Source: an uncultured Clostridia bacterium
Lineage (GTDB): Bacteria > Bacillota > Clostridia > Oscillospirales > Ruminococcaceae
Direction of reading: 5' to 3'
Assembly: GCA_946563605.1 (NCBI GenBank)
Contig: CAMNVW010000037.1
Coordinates: 1 to 10,161, forward strand
DNA: 10,161 nucleotides
Both the position numbers and the translations under genes were made by a program. Position 1 is the stretch's first letter; each line of letters opens with the position of its first letter. Below are positions 1-6,295 of the stretch, one piece after another. The notes under the pieces are model-generated. The model had not been told where the DNA came from, did not search any database, and saw only the letters and a program-made list of their open reading frames with translations.

Positions 1-46
1 CACCGATGATACCGAGGATGAAACCTGTGATAGAAAAACCTTTCAT
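1..46 (-). CDS. 5' fragment of a small hydrophobic protein, function unknown
   Basis: Only the first 15 codons lie in the window (MKGFSITGFILGIIG); the gene runs off the left edge. The start is supported by a strong TTGGAGG ribosome binding site at about 51-60, seven bases before the ATG at 46. A basic residue followed by a Gly/Ile/Phe-rich run suggests a signal peptide or a first membrane helix. It lies downstream of cbiO on the same strand, but a 196-base gap and a promoter-like element (203-231) suggest it is transcribed on its own. The family cannot be named from 15 residues. Confidence 0.6.
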   Translation of the reverse strand, partial: MKGFSITGFILGIIG

Positions 47-202
47 AAGATAACCTCCAATCATTTTAATGTCTTTCTTTGGTTGGGAATAAAATCTGAA
101 ACACAGCCGCCGCAAGGATTCAATTTTCCCTCAGAAGCTCCGAATTGTATTGAAAACGGATAAAATAGAAGCCGAAAGCTAATGTTCCTGTTTATTATCA
201 TT

Positions 203-231
203 ATTATAAGAAAAAAACATCCAAAATACAA
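203..231 (-). promoter_or_regulatory. Candidate sigma-A promoter for the 1-46 gene
   Basis: On the minus strand there is a perfect -10 box TATAAT (208-203). A weak -35 TTGTAT (231-226) lies 17 bases before it. Transcription would start near 196 and give a leader of about 150 bases before the ATG at 46. The -35 matches the consensus poorly, so this is only a candidate. The 47-242 stretch is AT-rich and otherwise holds no gene; no clear terminator for cbiO was found in it. Confidence 0.4.
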
Positions 232-242
232 GGGTGCAAAAA

Positions 243-1070
243 TTATTTTATCATCTCTTCCAGTTGTTCCAGCGTCTTGGGGAAAGCATCGTGGGGGAGC
301 AGTCCTTTTTGACGCAGCATTTGTGCGAATTGAAAAATCTGCGGCTGTTCCAGATTGGCTTTTTCCAAGAGCGCGCGGTCGGAAAAAATATCGTCAGGGC
401 TGCCGTCCGCCAAAATGTGGGAATCGTGGAGGATAACCACCCTGTCCGCCCAACGGTAAGCGCGGTCGGCATTGTGGGTGGCAATCAGGATAGTGATGCC
501 GGCGGCGGAAAGCTGCGCTAAAATATCGTCGATCATGTGGGCGTGTTTGGGGTCAAGCGCGCTGAACGGTTCATCCAGAATCAAAAGTTCCGGCTGCATC
601 ACCAGAATGTCCGCGATGGAGACACGCTTTTTCTGTCCGCCGCTTAAAAAGTGGGTGGGTTTTTGACGAAACGGTGTGATGGAAAGCTGCTCGCAAACCT
701 CGTCCACACGGGTGCGAATGGTGCTTTCATCTAAACCGAGATTGTATAGCCCAAAGGAAATTTCACCGGCGACGCTTGCACAGAAAAGCTGATTGTCCGG
801 TTCTTGAAAAACGATGCCGACCTTTTTCCGCAGCTCCAGCAGCCCTTTTCGAGAATAGTCGATGGGTTTGGTTTCGTATAAAATCTGACCTTCGGTGGGT
901 TTGTATACGCCGTTTAAATTGAGGAACAGGGTGGATTTCCCTGAGCCGTTGCTTCCCATCACAGCCAGACATTCGTGGCGGTGGAGCTTCAGGTTGATGT
1001 GATCGAGTGCGAGGGTTTGATCGCTGTAACGATAGGAAAGGTCTTTTACTTCCATTAAAATTTCTTTCAA
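243..1070 (-). CDS. cbiO: CbiO, ATPase subunit of cobalt ECF transporter
   Basis: This is the cytoplasmic ATP-hydrolysing subunit of an energy-coupling-factor transporter that powers Co2+ uptake with CbiM, CbiN and CbiQ. All ABC motifs are visible in 275 residues: Walker A GSNGSGKST (39-47), Q-loop FQEPDNQLF (88-96), signature LSGGQ (142-146), Walker B LLILDEP (162-168) and switch His199. The usual length for the family is about 270-280. The start is an unusual TTG at 1070, chosen because an AAGGAGGAG site sits about seven bases upstream; the next in-frame start, ATG at codon 6, is worse placed. The RBS overlaps the cbiQ stop codon and the gap between the genes is 12 bases, so translation of the two is probably coupled. 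Last gene of the operon. The riboswitch at its head favours cobalt over nickel as the substrate. Confidence 0.93.
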   Translation of the reverse strand: MKEILMEVKDLSYRYSDQTLALDHINLKLHRHECLAVMGSNGSGKSTLFLNLNGVYKPTEGQILYETKPIDYSRKGLLELRKKVGIVFQEPDNQLFCASVAGEISFGLYNLGLDESTIRTRVDEVCEQLSITPFRQKPTHFLSGGQKKRVSIADILVMQPELLILDEPFSALDPKHAHMIDDILAQLSAAGITILIATHNADRAYRWADRVVILHDSHILADGSPDDIFSDRALLEKANLEQPQIFQFAQMLRQKGLLPHDAFPKTLEQLEEMIK

Positions 1071-1082
1071 GCAAACTCCTCC

Positions 1083-1850
1083 TTATGATAAAATCAAGCA
1101 CAGAATGGTGCAGAAGATAAGCCATCCTCCGCAAAGGATCCAGTCGCGTGCGGTGGCAGGGTAGGATTCTTCCATCACACGAATTTTTCCGTCATAAAAC
1201 CGGCTTTCCATCGCGTCGTATAAAATAGAGGATTTTTTGAGGGAGCGTACCAGCATCACCGAAAGCATTTGTCCCATGCAGGAGAGCTTGGAACGAAAGC
1301 TGCGGTTGCCAAGGCGGCAGTTCTGCGCGGTTTGAATCGCGGATGCAATATCAAGCATGACGAAAATCGCGCGGTAAATCAGCAGCATCAGCTCCAGAAA
1401 CAGCCGTGGACAGTGCAGCTTGCGCAAAACGGTCAGCAGGTCGGTGATGGGGGTCGTCAGAATGAGAAAATATAAGCAGGCAACGCTGGAAAAAGCGACC
1501 GTCATCAGCTGGTACCAATGCGAAAAGGAAGCCTTGCTGATACCGATATAACGTGAAAAAAACGGGATAGATAAAAGTTCCGGCGGTGTGGAGGAAACGA
1601 AAAATAAAATCGCCACAGAGCTGAGCATCAAAAAGACAAACGGCATGAGCATCAGGTGAAAATATTTTTTGGCAGAGACGTTTGCAAACCGCAGGGTACA
1701 GAACATCATGAACAAAAAAACCAGCATACAGACGTTTGTCTGACGAAAACCGACGCAGAGCAGCAAAGACCCCACCGAAAACAGCGATTTTACAGCGGGG
1801 CTTTTTTGACGGATGGGGGAAGAGTACGCAAGTTTATCAAGCAAGATCAT
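1083..1850 (-). CDS. cbiQ: CbiQ, transmembrane T-component of cobalt ECF transporter
   Basis: This is the integral membrane coupling subunit (EcfT type) that links the CbiO ATPase to the CbiM substrate-binding subunit. The 255-residue product has several hydrophobic helices (about 20-55, 65-85, 110-135, 150-165 and a last one at 235-255). It has a cytoplasmic coupling region in which AMESRFYDG matches the family's conserved A-x-x-R-G-like element. I place the start at the ATG at 1850 (MILLDKLAYSS). A longer reading from a GTG at 1901 would begin inside the perfect hairpin at 1874-1905 with no RBS, so I reject it. The RBS is weak (AAAGG about 12 bases upstream). A gap of 125 bases separates it from cbiN, unusually wide for this operon, and the hairpin lies in it. 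Confidence 0.88.
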   Translation of the reverse strand: MILLDKLAYSSPIRQKSPAVKSLFSVGSLLLCVGFRQTNVCMLVFLFMMFCTLRFANVSAKKYFHLMLMPFVFLMLSSVAILFFVSSTPPELLSIPFFSRYIGISKASFSHWYQLMTVAFSSVACLYFLILTTPITDLLTVLRKLHCPRLFLELMLLIYRAIFVMLDIASAIQTAQNCRLGNRSFRSKLSCMGQMLSVMLVRSLKKSSILYDAMESRFYDGKIRVMEESYPATARDWILCGGWLIFCTILCLILS

Positions 1851-1873
1851 CAAAAAAACTGCCTTTCTGAAAA

Positions 1874-1905
1874 TTGGGTGAGGACAGGGAAAAGTCCTCA
1901 CCCAA
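1874..1905. terminator. Perfect 12-bp stem hairpin between cbiN and cbiQ
   Basis: TTGGGTGAGGAC (1874-1885) is perfectly complementary to GTCCTCACCCAA (1894-1905), with an eight-base loop. In the operon (minus) direction the stem is preceded by an A-rich run and followed by TTTTCAG, a weak T-tract. On the plus strand it is followed by CTATTTTTG. It therefore has the form of a weak bidirectional intrinsic terminator, or of an RNA-processing or stabilising hairpin that sets the ratio of cbiMN to cbiQO messages. Which of these it is cannot be told from sequence. Confidence 0.6.
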
Positions 1906-1975
1906 CTATTTTTGTATCAAAATCATTTTTTCTGTATTTCTTTTCTATCAATAGACAAATCAACTGCACTACCGG

Positions 1976-2266
1976 TTATTTCTGATATTTCTTTTTGGCA
2001 GCAAGGTATCCAAACCCGAAGCAGAGAATTCCGGAACCGATTGCCGCTTGTACGCAGAACAGCAAGCTTTCTGTTTCACCGCCTGGCGGTTCCAAAATGC
2101 TTTCTGCCCACGGTTGATAATCGGGGTCAATCTCAAGGATCGCTTCTTCAGCAGCGCCGTCCGCACCGCCGAATTCGGAATCTTTGATCTTCATCAGTGG
2201 GAATACTGCGATGATAACACAGAGCAGCAGTAAGATTGCAATGGTTTGTTTTACAGATTTTGTCAT
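1976..2266 (-). CDS. cbiN: CbiN, small membrane subunit of cobalt ECF transporter
   Basis: CbiN is a small membrane protein that works with CbiM in metal capture and loading. The 96-residue product has the family layout: a first helix (about 7-25), an extracytoplasmic loop with the acidic/glycine segment EFGGADGAAEEAI, then DYQPWAESILEPPGGETES leading into a second helix (about 68-88) and a basic tail KKKYQK. The start at the ATG at 2266 is set by an AAGGGGG site eight bases upstream. A longer in-frame reading to 2398 runs into cbiM and has no RBS. The cbiM stop codon lies 13 bases upstream, so the two genes are co-translated or nearly so. CbiN absence or presence separates Co (CbiMN) from many Ni systems, which supports the cobalt assignment. 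Confidence 0.92.
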   Translation of the reverse strand: MTKSVKQTIAILLLLCVIIAVFPLMKIKDSEFGGADGAAEEAILEIDPDYQPWAESILEPPGGETESLLFCVQAAIGSGILCFGFGYLAAKKKYQK

Positions 2267-2279
2267 GGCAGATACCCCC

Positions 2280-3023
2280 TTAGTAGTTTGCGTAAGCCAG
2301 CTCGGAAAGTTCGCTGGAAGCGTAGGATTCAAACGCAAGGATGACAACGACCGAGAGCAGACCTTCCACAATCGCAAGAGGGATCTGTGTGACGGCAAAG
2401 ATGCCCATAAAGGTGGCGATGGATGCCGTTACGCCGCCTTCTGCGCTGGGATGTGCAATACCAAGCTGTACGCTTGTAATGCAGTAGGTGAACAAATCTC
2501 CCAAAGCGGTTGCCAGGAAAACAGAAACGGATTTGTTGACCTTGTATTTTCTGCAAAGACGGTAAACGCCGTAGCTCAAAAACGGACCGGCAATCGCCAT
2601 CGAGAAGGTGTTCGCACCCAAGGTGGTCAGACCGCCGTGTGCGAGCAGCAGCGCTTGAAACAGCAAAACGATGACGCCGATGACGCACATCGCAGCAGGA
2701 CCGAACAAAATCGCACCCAAGCCGGTGCCGGTCGGATGAGAGCTGGAGCCGGTGACGCTCGGCAGCTTCAAGGAGGAAAGCACAAAGGCGTATGCACCTG
2801 CCATTGCGAGAATCAGCAGGGTCTTGCGGTGCTGGGAAACCGTCTTTTTGATGGAGATAAATCCGGCAGCCAGAAACGGCAGACACAGCGCGCCCCATGC
2901 AATCGCGTGCCCCATTGGAAGATACCCTTCCATGATGTGCATTGCGCTGGCGCTGGTTGGCATCGCAAAGAGCAATGCGGCGGCAACGCTGAGGGTGAAC
3001 AGACGTTTTTCACTTTTTTTCAT
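2280..3023 (-). CDS. cbiM: CbiM, substrate-binding membrane subunit of cobalt ECF transporter
   Basis: CbiM is the S-component that binds Co2+ and passes it across the membrane. The 247-residue product starts with a cleavable signal peptide (1-27, ending TSASA). The mature N-terminus is then MHIMEGYLP. In this family the new terminal Met and the following His (here M28 and H29) chelate the metal, together with a later His that I place at H96 in SSSHPTGTGLG. Six or so hydrophobic helices follow, with the family's GLTTLGANTFSMAIAGP segment at about 131-147. The start ATG at 3023 has an AGGATGG site about eight bases upstream. It is the first gene of the operon, read through a leader of about 435 bases that carries a cobalamin riboswitch and terminator, so it should be shut off when cobalamin is plentiful. 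Confidence 0.94.
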   Translation of the reverse strand: MKKSEKRLFTLSVAAALLFAMPTSASAMHIMEGYLPMGHAIAWGALCLPFLAAGFISIKKTVSQHRKTLLILAMAGAYAFVLSSLKLPSVTGSSSHPTGTGLGAILFGPAAMCVIGVIVLLFQALLLAHGGLTTLGANTFSMAIAGPFLSYGVYRLCRKYKVNKSVSVFLATALGDLFTYCITSVQLGIAHPSAEGGVTASIATFMGIFAVTQIPLAIVEGLLSVVVILAFESYASSELSELAYANY

Positions 3024-3042
3024 GGTTTAAACCATCCTTTCC

Positions 3043-3084
3043 GCACCAAAACGGTGCAGAACCGAAACAGGGCAGTTTCGGCTC
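3043..3084 (-). promoter_or_regulatory. Two leader hairpins just upstream of the cbiM ribosome binding site
   Basis: After the terminator, the leader holds a 10-bp stem (GAGCCGAAAC at 3084-3075 with GTTTCGGTTC at 3068-3059, one G-U pair, six-base loop). A smaller stem follows (GCACC/GGTGC, 3057-3043). The second ends three bases from the AAAGG of the cbiM RBS. They may modulate translation or be a second expression platform; no T-run follows either, so they are not terminators. Confidence 0.45.
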
Positions 3085-3106
3085 ACAATTTTCATTCCCG
3101 ACAGAC

Positions 3107-3146
3107 GCCATAAAACAAGAAAAACCTTTTGGAATTTTCCAAAAGG
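3107..3146 (-). terminator. Intrinsic terminator in the cbi leader (riboswitch expression platform)
   Basis: On the minus strand CCTTTTGGAA (3146-3137) pairs perfectly with TTCCAAAAGG (3134-3125) around a two-base centre, or as an 8-bp stem with a six-base loop. TTTTTCTTGTTTT follows at once. It lies about 70 bases after the end of the riboswitch aptamer and 100 bases before the cbiM start. This is the expected place for a terminator that stops transcription when adenosylcobalamin is bound. Confidence 0.85.
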
Positions 3147-3191
3147 CGTACAAAATATAAGGAATCTGTCGGATTCCCAATTTTTACGCCT
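3144..3191 (-). promoter_or_regulatory. Candidate antiterminator or alternative hairpin of the cbi leader
   Basis: AGGCGTA+AAAAT (3191-3180 on the minus strand) pairs with ATTTT+TACGCCT (3156-3144), giving 12 pairs with a single bulged base. A nested GGAATC/GATTCC stem (3177-3172 with 3166-3161) sits inside. Its 3' arm takes three bases of the terminator stem, so the two structures compete only partly. An antiterminator role is inference. Confidence 0.4.
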
Positions 3192-3217
3192 ACCATCTTC
3201 CATAGTAAGTGTAAGTG

Positions 3218-3429
3218 CTCTGTCAGGCAGGTCTTCTGGCTTCGGCGTCATCAAAGCGGACCATCTTCCCACAAACGACAGAATATTGACAACATCAGCA
3301 TCCGTTTTGTTTGCAGTGATTTTTCAGTCTGTTCTCTTCCGGTACAGCAGTGGAGACTGCGCGGGCTGTTCCCGACTTCCCTATTCTCAAGCAATTTCCG
3401 CAAAGGAAACTGTTTTGCACCCAACAGAG
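3218..3429 (-). ncRNA. Cobalamin riboswitch aptamer
   Basis: The minus strand carries a good B12 box, GCCAGAAGACCTGCC (3240-3226). The outer P1 helix closes the domain: CTCTGT (3429-3424) pairs with ACAGAG (3223-3218). The 5' conserved GGGTGC is at 3422-3417. The core GGGAAGTCGGG...CCACTG lies at about 3390-3348 and includes the hairpin CGGG/CCCG. The length of 212 bases fits the family. Its place in front of cbiMNQO and the intrinsic terminator that follows indicate transcriptional control: bound cobalamin should end transcription before cbiM and so limit Co2+ import. Confidence 0.93.
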
Positions 3430-3465
3430 TTAAATTGTAGAGGCGAAGTTTTTCTTCGTAAAAAC

Positions 3466-3495
3466 AGCATAGCATAACCGGCGGAAAAATGTCAA
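3466..3495 (-). promoter_or_regulatory. Promoter of the cbiMNQO operon
   Basis: On the minus strand there is a perfect -35 TTGACA (3495-3490), an 18-base spacer and the -10 box TATGCT (3471-3466). Transcription would start near 3459, right in front of a small hairpin (CGAAG/CTTCG, 3458-3444) and about 30 bases before the riboswitch P1 helix. This position agrees with the riboswitch leader. Confidence 0.7.
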
Positions 3496-3501
3496 TGACC
3501 T

Positions 3502-3523
3502 GATAAAATAAATTTATTTTATC
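3502..3523. repeat. 22-bp perfect AT-rich palindrome in the divergent intergenic region
   Basis: The 11-base half GATAAAATAAA is followed directly by its exact reverse complement. The palindrome sits seven bases upstream of the cbi -35 box and about 34 bases upstream of the nearest candidate tdh-side promoter. Such a position suits a dimeric transcription factor acting on either side. There is no loop and no strong T-run, so a terminator is less likely. No known operator family is matched with confidence. Confidence 0.5.
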
Positions 3524-3556
3524 TGTTAATAGCGCATAAAAAACAGGCGGCAGAGC

Positions 3557-3585
3557 TTGCTCAAAAGGGTAAAAAGAGCTATAAT
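3557..3585 (+). promoter_or_regulatory. Candidate distal promoter upstream of tdh
   Basis: A -35-like TTGCTC (3557-3562) is followed after 17 bases by a perfect TATAAT (3580-3585). It would give a 250-base leader to tdh. The -35 box is weak; the proximal promoter at 3701-3729 is the better match overall. Confidence 0.4.
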
Positions 3586-3700
3586 AAAAGTGGATCAATG
3601 TGTACGGAAACCGCCTTTGTGGGATTGAATAAGAAAGAAGTATAAAAATAGTAAAGTTCTACAAAAACGAATCAAACTGAAAATCTATTCAAAATGTGTC

Positions 3701-3729
3701 TTGAAAAGCACAGGGAATGGTGCTATGAT
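3701..3729 (+). promoter_or_regulatory. Candidate proximal promoter of tdh-kbl
   Basis: TTGAAA (3701-3706), a 17-base spacer and TATGAT (3724-3729) form a near-consensus sigma-A promoter. Transcription would start near 3736. The message would begin almost at once with a hairpin (3741-3766) and have about 105 bases before the tdh ATG. Confidence 0.6.
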
Positions 3730-3740
3730 GTACTCGAGAA

Positions 3741-3766
3741 GAATACATCAGCAAAGCTGTGTATTC
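3741..3766 (+). promoter_or_regulatory. Hairpin at the 5' end of the tdh leader
   Basis: GAATACA (3741-3747) pairs with TGTATTC (3760-3766). Inside, CAGC pairs with GCTG around an AAA loop, leaving one bulged T. It begins about five bases after the predicted transcription start. It could protect the 5' end of a highly expressed message or be an operator. The rest of the 3590-3839 leader shows nothing else I recognise, in particular no T-box motif. Confidence 0.4.
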
Positions 3767-3839
3767 CATACAAAGACAATTATTCTCTTTCCGGCGGACA
3801 AAAAACGTCAAACAGAGAAAAATAGAAAGGGAGATTACA

Positions 3840-4916
3840 ATGAACGACAACAAAATGTGGGCTCTTGTAAAAGAAAGCGCAGCTCCTGGTCTTGCTCTGA
3901 AAAGAGTAGAAATCCCAGAAGTTGGCACCAATGATGTTAAGATCAAAATTCACAAGACCGCTATTTGCGGTACAGACGTACACATCTACCAGTGGAATGA
4001 GTGGGCTCAGCACACCATCGCTGTTGGTCAGACCGCAGGTCATGAGTATGTTGGTGAGATCGTAGAGGTTGGTTCCGGCGTACAGGGCTTCAAGGTTGGC
4101 GACATCGTTTCCGGTGAAGGACATATCACCTGCGGTCAGTGCCGCAACTGCCTGGAAGGTCACAAAGAAAACTGCCAGAACGCAAAAGGCGTTGGCGTAA
4201 ACCGCAACGGCTGCTTTGCAGAATATCTGGTTATCCCATCTTCCAACGTATGGCCGACAAACCCGAATATTCCAGAAGAAATGTATGCTATTTTCGATCC
4301 ATTCGGCAACGCTACCCATACAGCTCTGTCCTACGATATGCTGGGTGAGGACGTTCTGATTACCGGCGCAGGTCCAATCGGTATCATGGCAGCAGCAATC
4401 GCAAAATTCTCCGGTGCAAGACACGTTGTAATCACCGACCTCAACGAGTACCGTCTGGATCTGGCGAAAAAACTGGGCGCAACCAGAACAGTTAACCTGA
4501 CCAAAGAAAAGATTTCTGACGTTATGGCAGAACTCGGCATGAAGGAAGGCTTCGACGTTGGTCTGGAAATGTCCGGTGCAGCTCCTGCTCTCAACGATAT
4601 GATCGCAAACATGAAACACGGCGGCAAGATTGCTCTGCTGGGTCTTCAGAAACCAGGCGTTGGCGTTAACTGGGAAACCATTATCTGGAATGGTCTGAAC
4701 ATCCGCGGTATCTACGGACGTAAGGTTTGGGATACCTGGTACAAGATGACCACAATGCTGGAAGCTGGTCTTGATATTTCCGGTATCATCACCCACAGAA
4801 TGAACATCAAAGACTACAAGAAAGGCTTTGACGCTATGATTTCCGGTCAGTCCGGTAAAGTAATCCTCAACTGGGTGGACATTGACAAACTCGAAGCACC
4901 GTCACTGGTTTGCTAA
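3840..4916 (+). CDS. tdh: L-threonine 3-dehydrogenase (zinc-dependent, MDR family)
   Basis: Tdh oxidises L-threonine to 2-amino-3-ketobutyrate with NAD+, the first step of threonine breakdown to glycine; it acts in the cytoplasm. The 358-residue product has the GroES-like catalytic domain with the catalytic zinc site AICGTDVH (C43) and GHEY (H68, E69). The structural zinc loop has Cys98, 101, 104 and 112. The Rossmann fold has GAGPIG (176-181) and Asp200 in ITDLNE, which selects NAD. The start ATG at 3840 follows AAAGGGAG at six bases. An upstream GTG at 3759 in the same frame has no RBS and falls in the leader hairpin. The protein is about 15 residues longer at the C-terminus than the usual ~341. 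The partner kbl follows after 38 bases. Codon use is strongly biased, suggesting high expression. Confidence 0.95.
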   Translation: MNDNKMWALVKESAAPGLALKRVEIPEVGTNDVKIKIHKTAICGTDVHIYQWNEWAQHTIAVGQTAGHEYVGEIVEVGSGVQGFKVGDIVSGEGHITCGQCRNCLEGHKENCQNAKGVGVNRNGCFAEYLVIPSSNVWPTNPNIPEEMYAIFDPFGNATHTALSYDMLGEDVLITGAGPIGIMAAAIAKFSGARHVVITDLNEYRLDLAKKLGATRTVNLTKEKISDVMAELGMKEGFDVGLEMSGAAPALNDMIANMKHGGKIALLGLQKPGVGVNWETIIWNGLNIRGIYGRKVWDTWYKMTTMLEAGLDISGIITHRMNIKDYKKGFDAMISGQSGKVILNWVDIDKLEAPSLVC

Positions 4917-4954
4917 ACTGTTACAGTAAATAATAAGAAAGGGTTGTTTTTGAA

Positions 4955-6151
4955 ATGGCACGCAAAAACGACATTCTGAGCATTTATACTAAAGAAGTTG
5001 AAGACATTAAAGCAGCTGGCCTTTTTAAAGGTGAGGTTCCAATCGTATCTCCACAGAGCGCAAAGGTACAGCTGGAGGACGGCAGAACCGTTATCAATAT
5101 GTGCGCAAACAACTACCTTGGTCTTGGCGACAACCAGAGACTGATTGACGCTGCTAAGAAAACATATGATGAAAGAGGTTACGGCGTTGCTTCCGTACGT
5201 TTCATCTGCGGTACACAGGATATTCATAAACAGCTCGAAAAGAAGATTTCCAGCTTCCTGGGTACAGACGATACCATTCTGTATTCCTCCTGCTTCGATG
5301 CAAACGGCGGTCTGTTTGAAACAATCCTGACAGCTGATGACGCTGTTATCAGTGACGAACTCAACCATGCTTCCATCATCGACGGCGTACGTCTTTGCAA
5401 AGCAAAGAGATTCAGATACAAAAACAACAACATGGAAGACCTCGAGGCAAAACTGAAAGAAGCTGACGAAGCTGGCGCAAGAATCAAACTGATTGCTACC
5501 GACGGCGTATTCTCCATGGATGGTATCATCTGCAACCTGAAAGGTGTTTGCGACCTGGCAGATAAATACAATGCTCTGGTTATGGTTGACGACAGCCATG
5601 CAGTTGGTTTCGTTGGCAAACATGGTCACGGTACTGCTGAACACTGCGGTGTTGAGGGTCGTGTTGACATCATCACAGGTACACTGGGTAAAGCTCTCGG
5701 CGGCGCATCCGGCGGTTACACAAGCGGACGCAAAGAGATCATCGACCTTCTCAGACAGAGAAGCCGTCCATACCTGTTCTCCAACTCCCTGGCTCCAGCA
5801 ATCGCAGGCGCTAGCATCGAGATGTTCAATATGCTCGAAGAAAGCACTGCTCTGCGTGACCATCTGGAAGAAGTTACAGGTTACTATCGTGATCGCCTCG
5901 TTAAAGAAGGTTTTGACGTTATCCCAGGCACACATCCATGTGTACCAGTAATGCTTTACGATGAAGTTACCGCAGCTGAGTTTGCTGAACGCATGAGAGC
6001 AAAAGGCTGCTACGTTGTAGCATTCTCTTATCCAGTAGTTCCAAAGGGCAAAGCAAGAATCCGTACCCAGGTTTGTGCTAGCCATACCAAAGAAGATGTT
6101 GACTTCGTTGTTGAATGCTTCAAAGAAGTTAGAGCAGAAATGGGTCTCTAA
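4955..6151 (+). CDS. kbl: Glycine C-acetyltransferase (2-amino-3-ketobutyrate CoA ligase)
   Basis: Kbl is a PLP enzyme that cleaves 2-amino-3-ketobutyrate with CoA into glycine and acetyl-CoA, taking the unstable product of Tdh directly. The 398 residues match the usual length for the alpha-oxoamine synthase family. Visible motifs are the substrate region MCANNYLGLG (49-58), the PLP-stacking His138 in ELNHASIIDG, Asp212 and His215 in VDDSHAVGF, and the Schiff-base Lys246 in TLGKALGGASGG. The RBS AAAGGG lies 11 bases upstream of the ATG, a slightly long spacing. It is co-transcribed with tdh and followed by a strong terminator at 6172. Codon use is as biased as in tdh. Confidence 0.96.
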   Translation: MARKNDILSIYTKEVEDIKAAGLFKGEVPIVSPQSAKVQLEDGRTVINMCANNYLGLGDNQRLIDAAKKTYDERGYGVASVRFICGTQDIHKQLEKKISSFLGTDDTILYSSCFDANGGLFETILTADDAVISDELNHASIIDGVRLCKAKRFRYKNNNMEDLEAKLKEADEAGARIKLIATDGVFSMDGIICNLKGVCDLADKYNALVMVDDSHAVGFVGKHGHGTAEHCGVEGRVDIITGTLGKALGGASGGYTSGRKEIIDLLRQRSRPYLFSNSLAPAIAGASIEMFNMLEESTALRDHLEEVTGYYRDRLVKEGFDVIPGTHPCVPVMLYDEVTAAEFAERMRAKGCYVVAFSYPVVPKGKARIRTQVCASHTKEDVDFVVECFKEVRAEMGL

Positions 6152-6171
6152 GATCAATTTAACGCTTAATC

Positions 6172-6212
6172 AAAAAGACATCGGTTTTATAACCGATGTC
6201 TTTTTCTTTTTA
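6172..6212 (+). terminator. Intrinsic terminator of tdh-kbl
   Basis: AAAAAGACATCGGTT (6172-6186) pairs perfectly with AACCGATGTCTTTTT (6191-6205) around a TTAT loop, and CTTTTT follows. It lies 20 bases after the kbl stop codon. The A-run on the 5' side means it could also work on the minus strand. Confidence 0.92.
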
Positions 6213-6295
6213 GGAAAAGATGAATTGCAGCGCAAACAGAGGGAATTTTTAAAAAAATTCTATTGGGTGTCAATGATGGCGGTGTTTGTATTTTA

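Noticed and set aside
3027..3035. ATG-GTT-TAA minimal upstream reading frame just before cbiM
   Set aside because: The AAAGG motif directly abuts this ATG, leaving no spacing for initiation; it is probably by chance part of the palindrome.
2184..3113. 309-codon plus-strand open frame opposite cbiM
   Set aside because: It is low-complexity, Gln/Arg/Gly-rich and antisense to a confident cbiM with signal peptide and metal-site residues.
3251..3598. 115-codon minus-strand open frame over the cobalamin riboswitch
   Set aside because: It spans the promoter and aptamer. No RBS is seen and the sequence is explained by the structured RNA.
3590..3839. Possible T-box or other amino-acid riboswitch in the tdh leader
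   Set aside because: No T-box sequence, no terminator and no glycine-riboswitch core were found; only a short 5' hairpin is supported.
4913..6157. Long open frame (414 codons) on the minus strand opposite kbl, and a 338-codon one opposite tdh (3780-4796)
   Set aside because: Both lie antisense to clearly recognised enzymes. Their Cys/Phe/Val-rich composition is that of a codon-bias shadow, and neither has a family motif.
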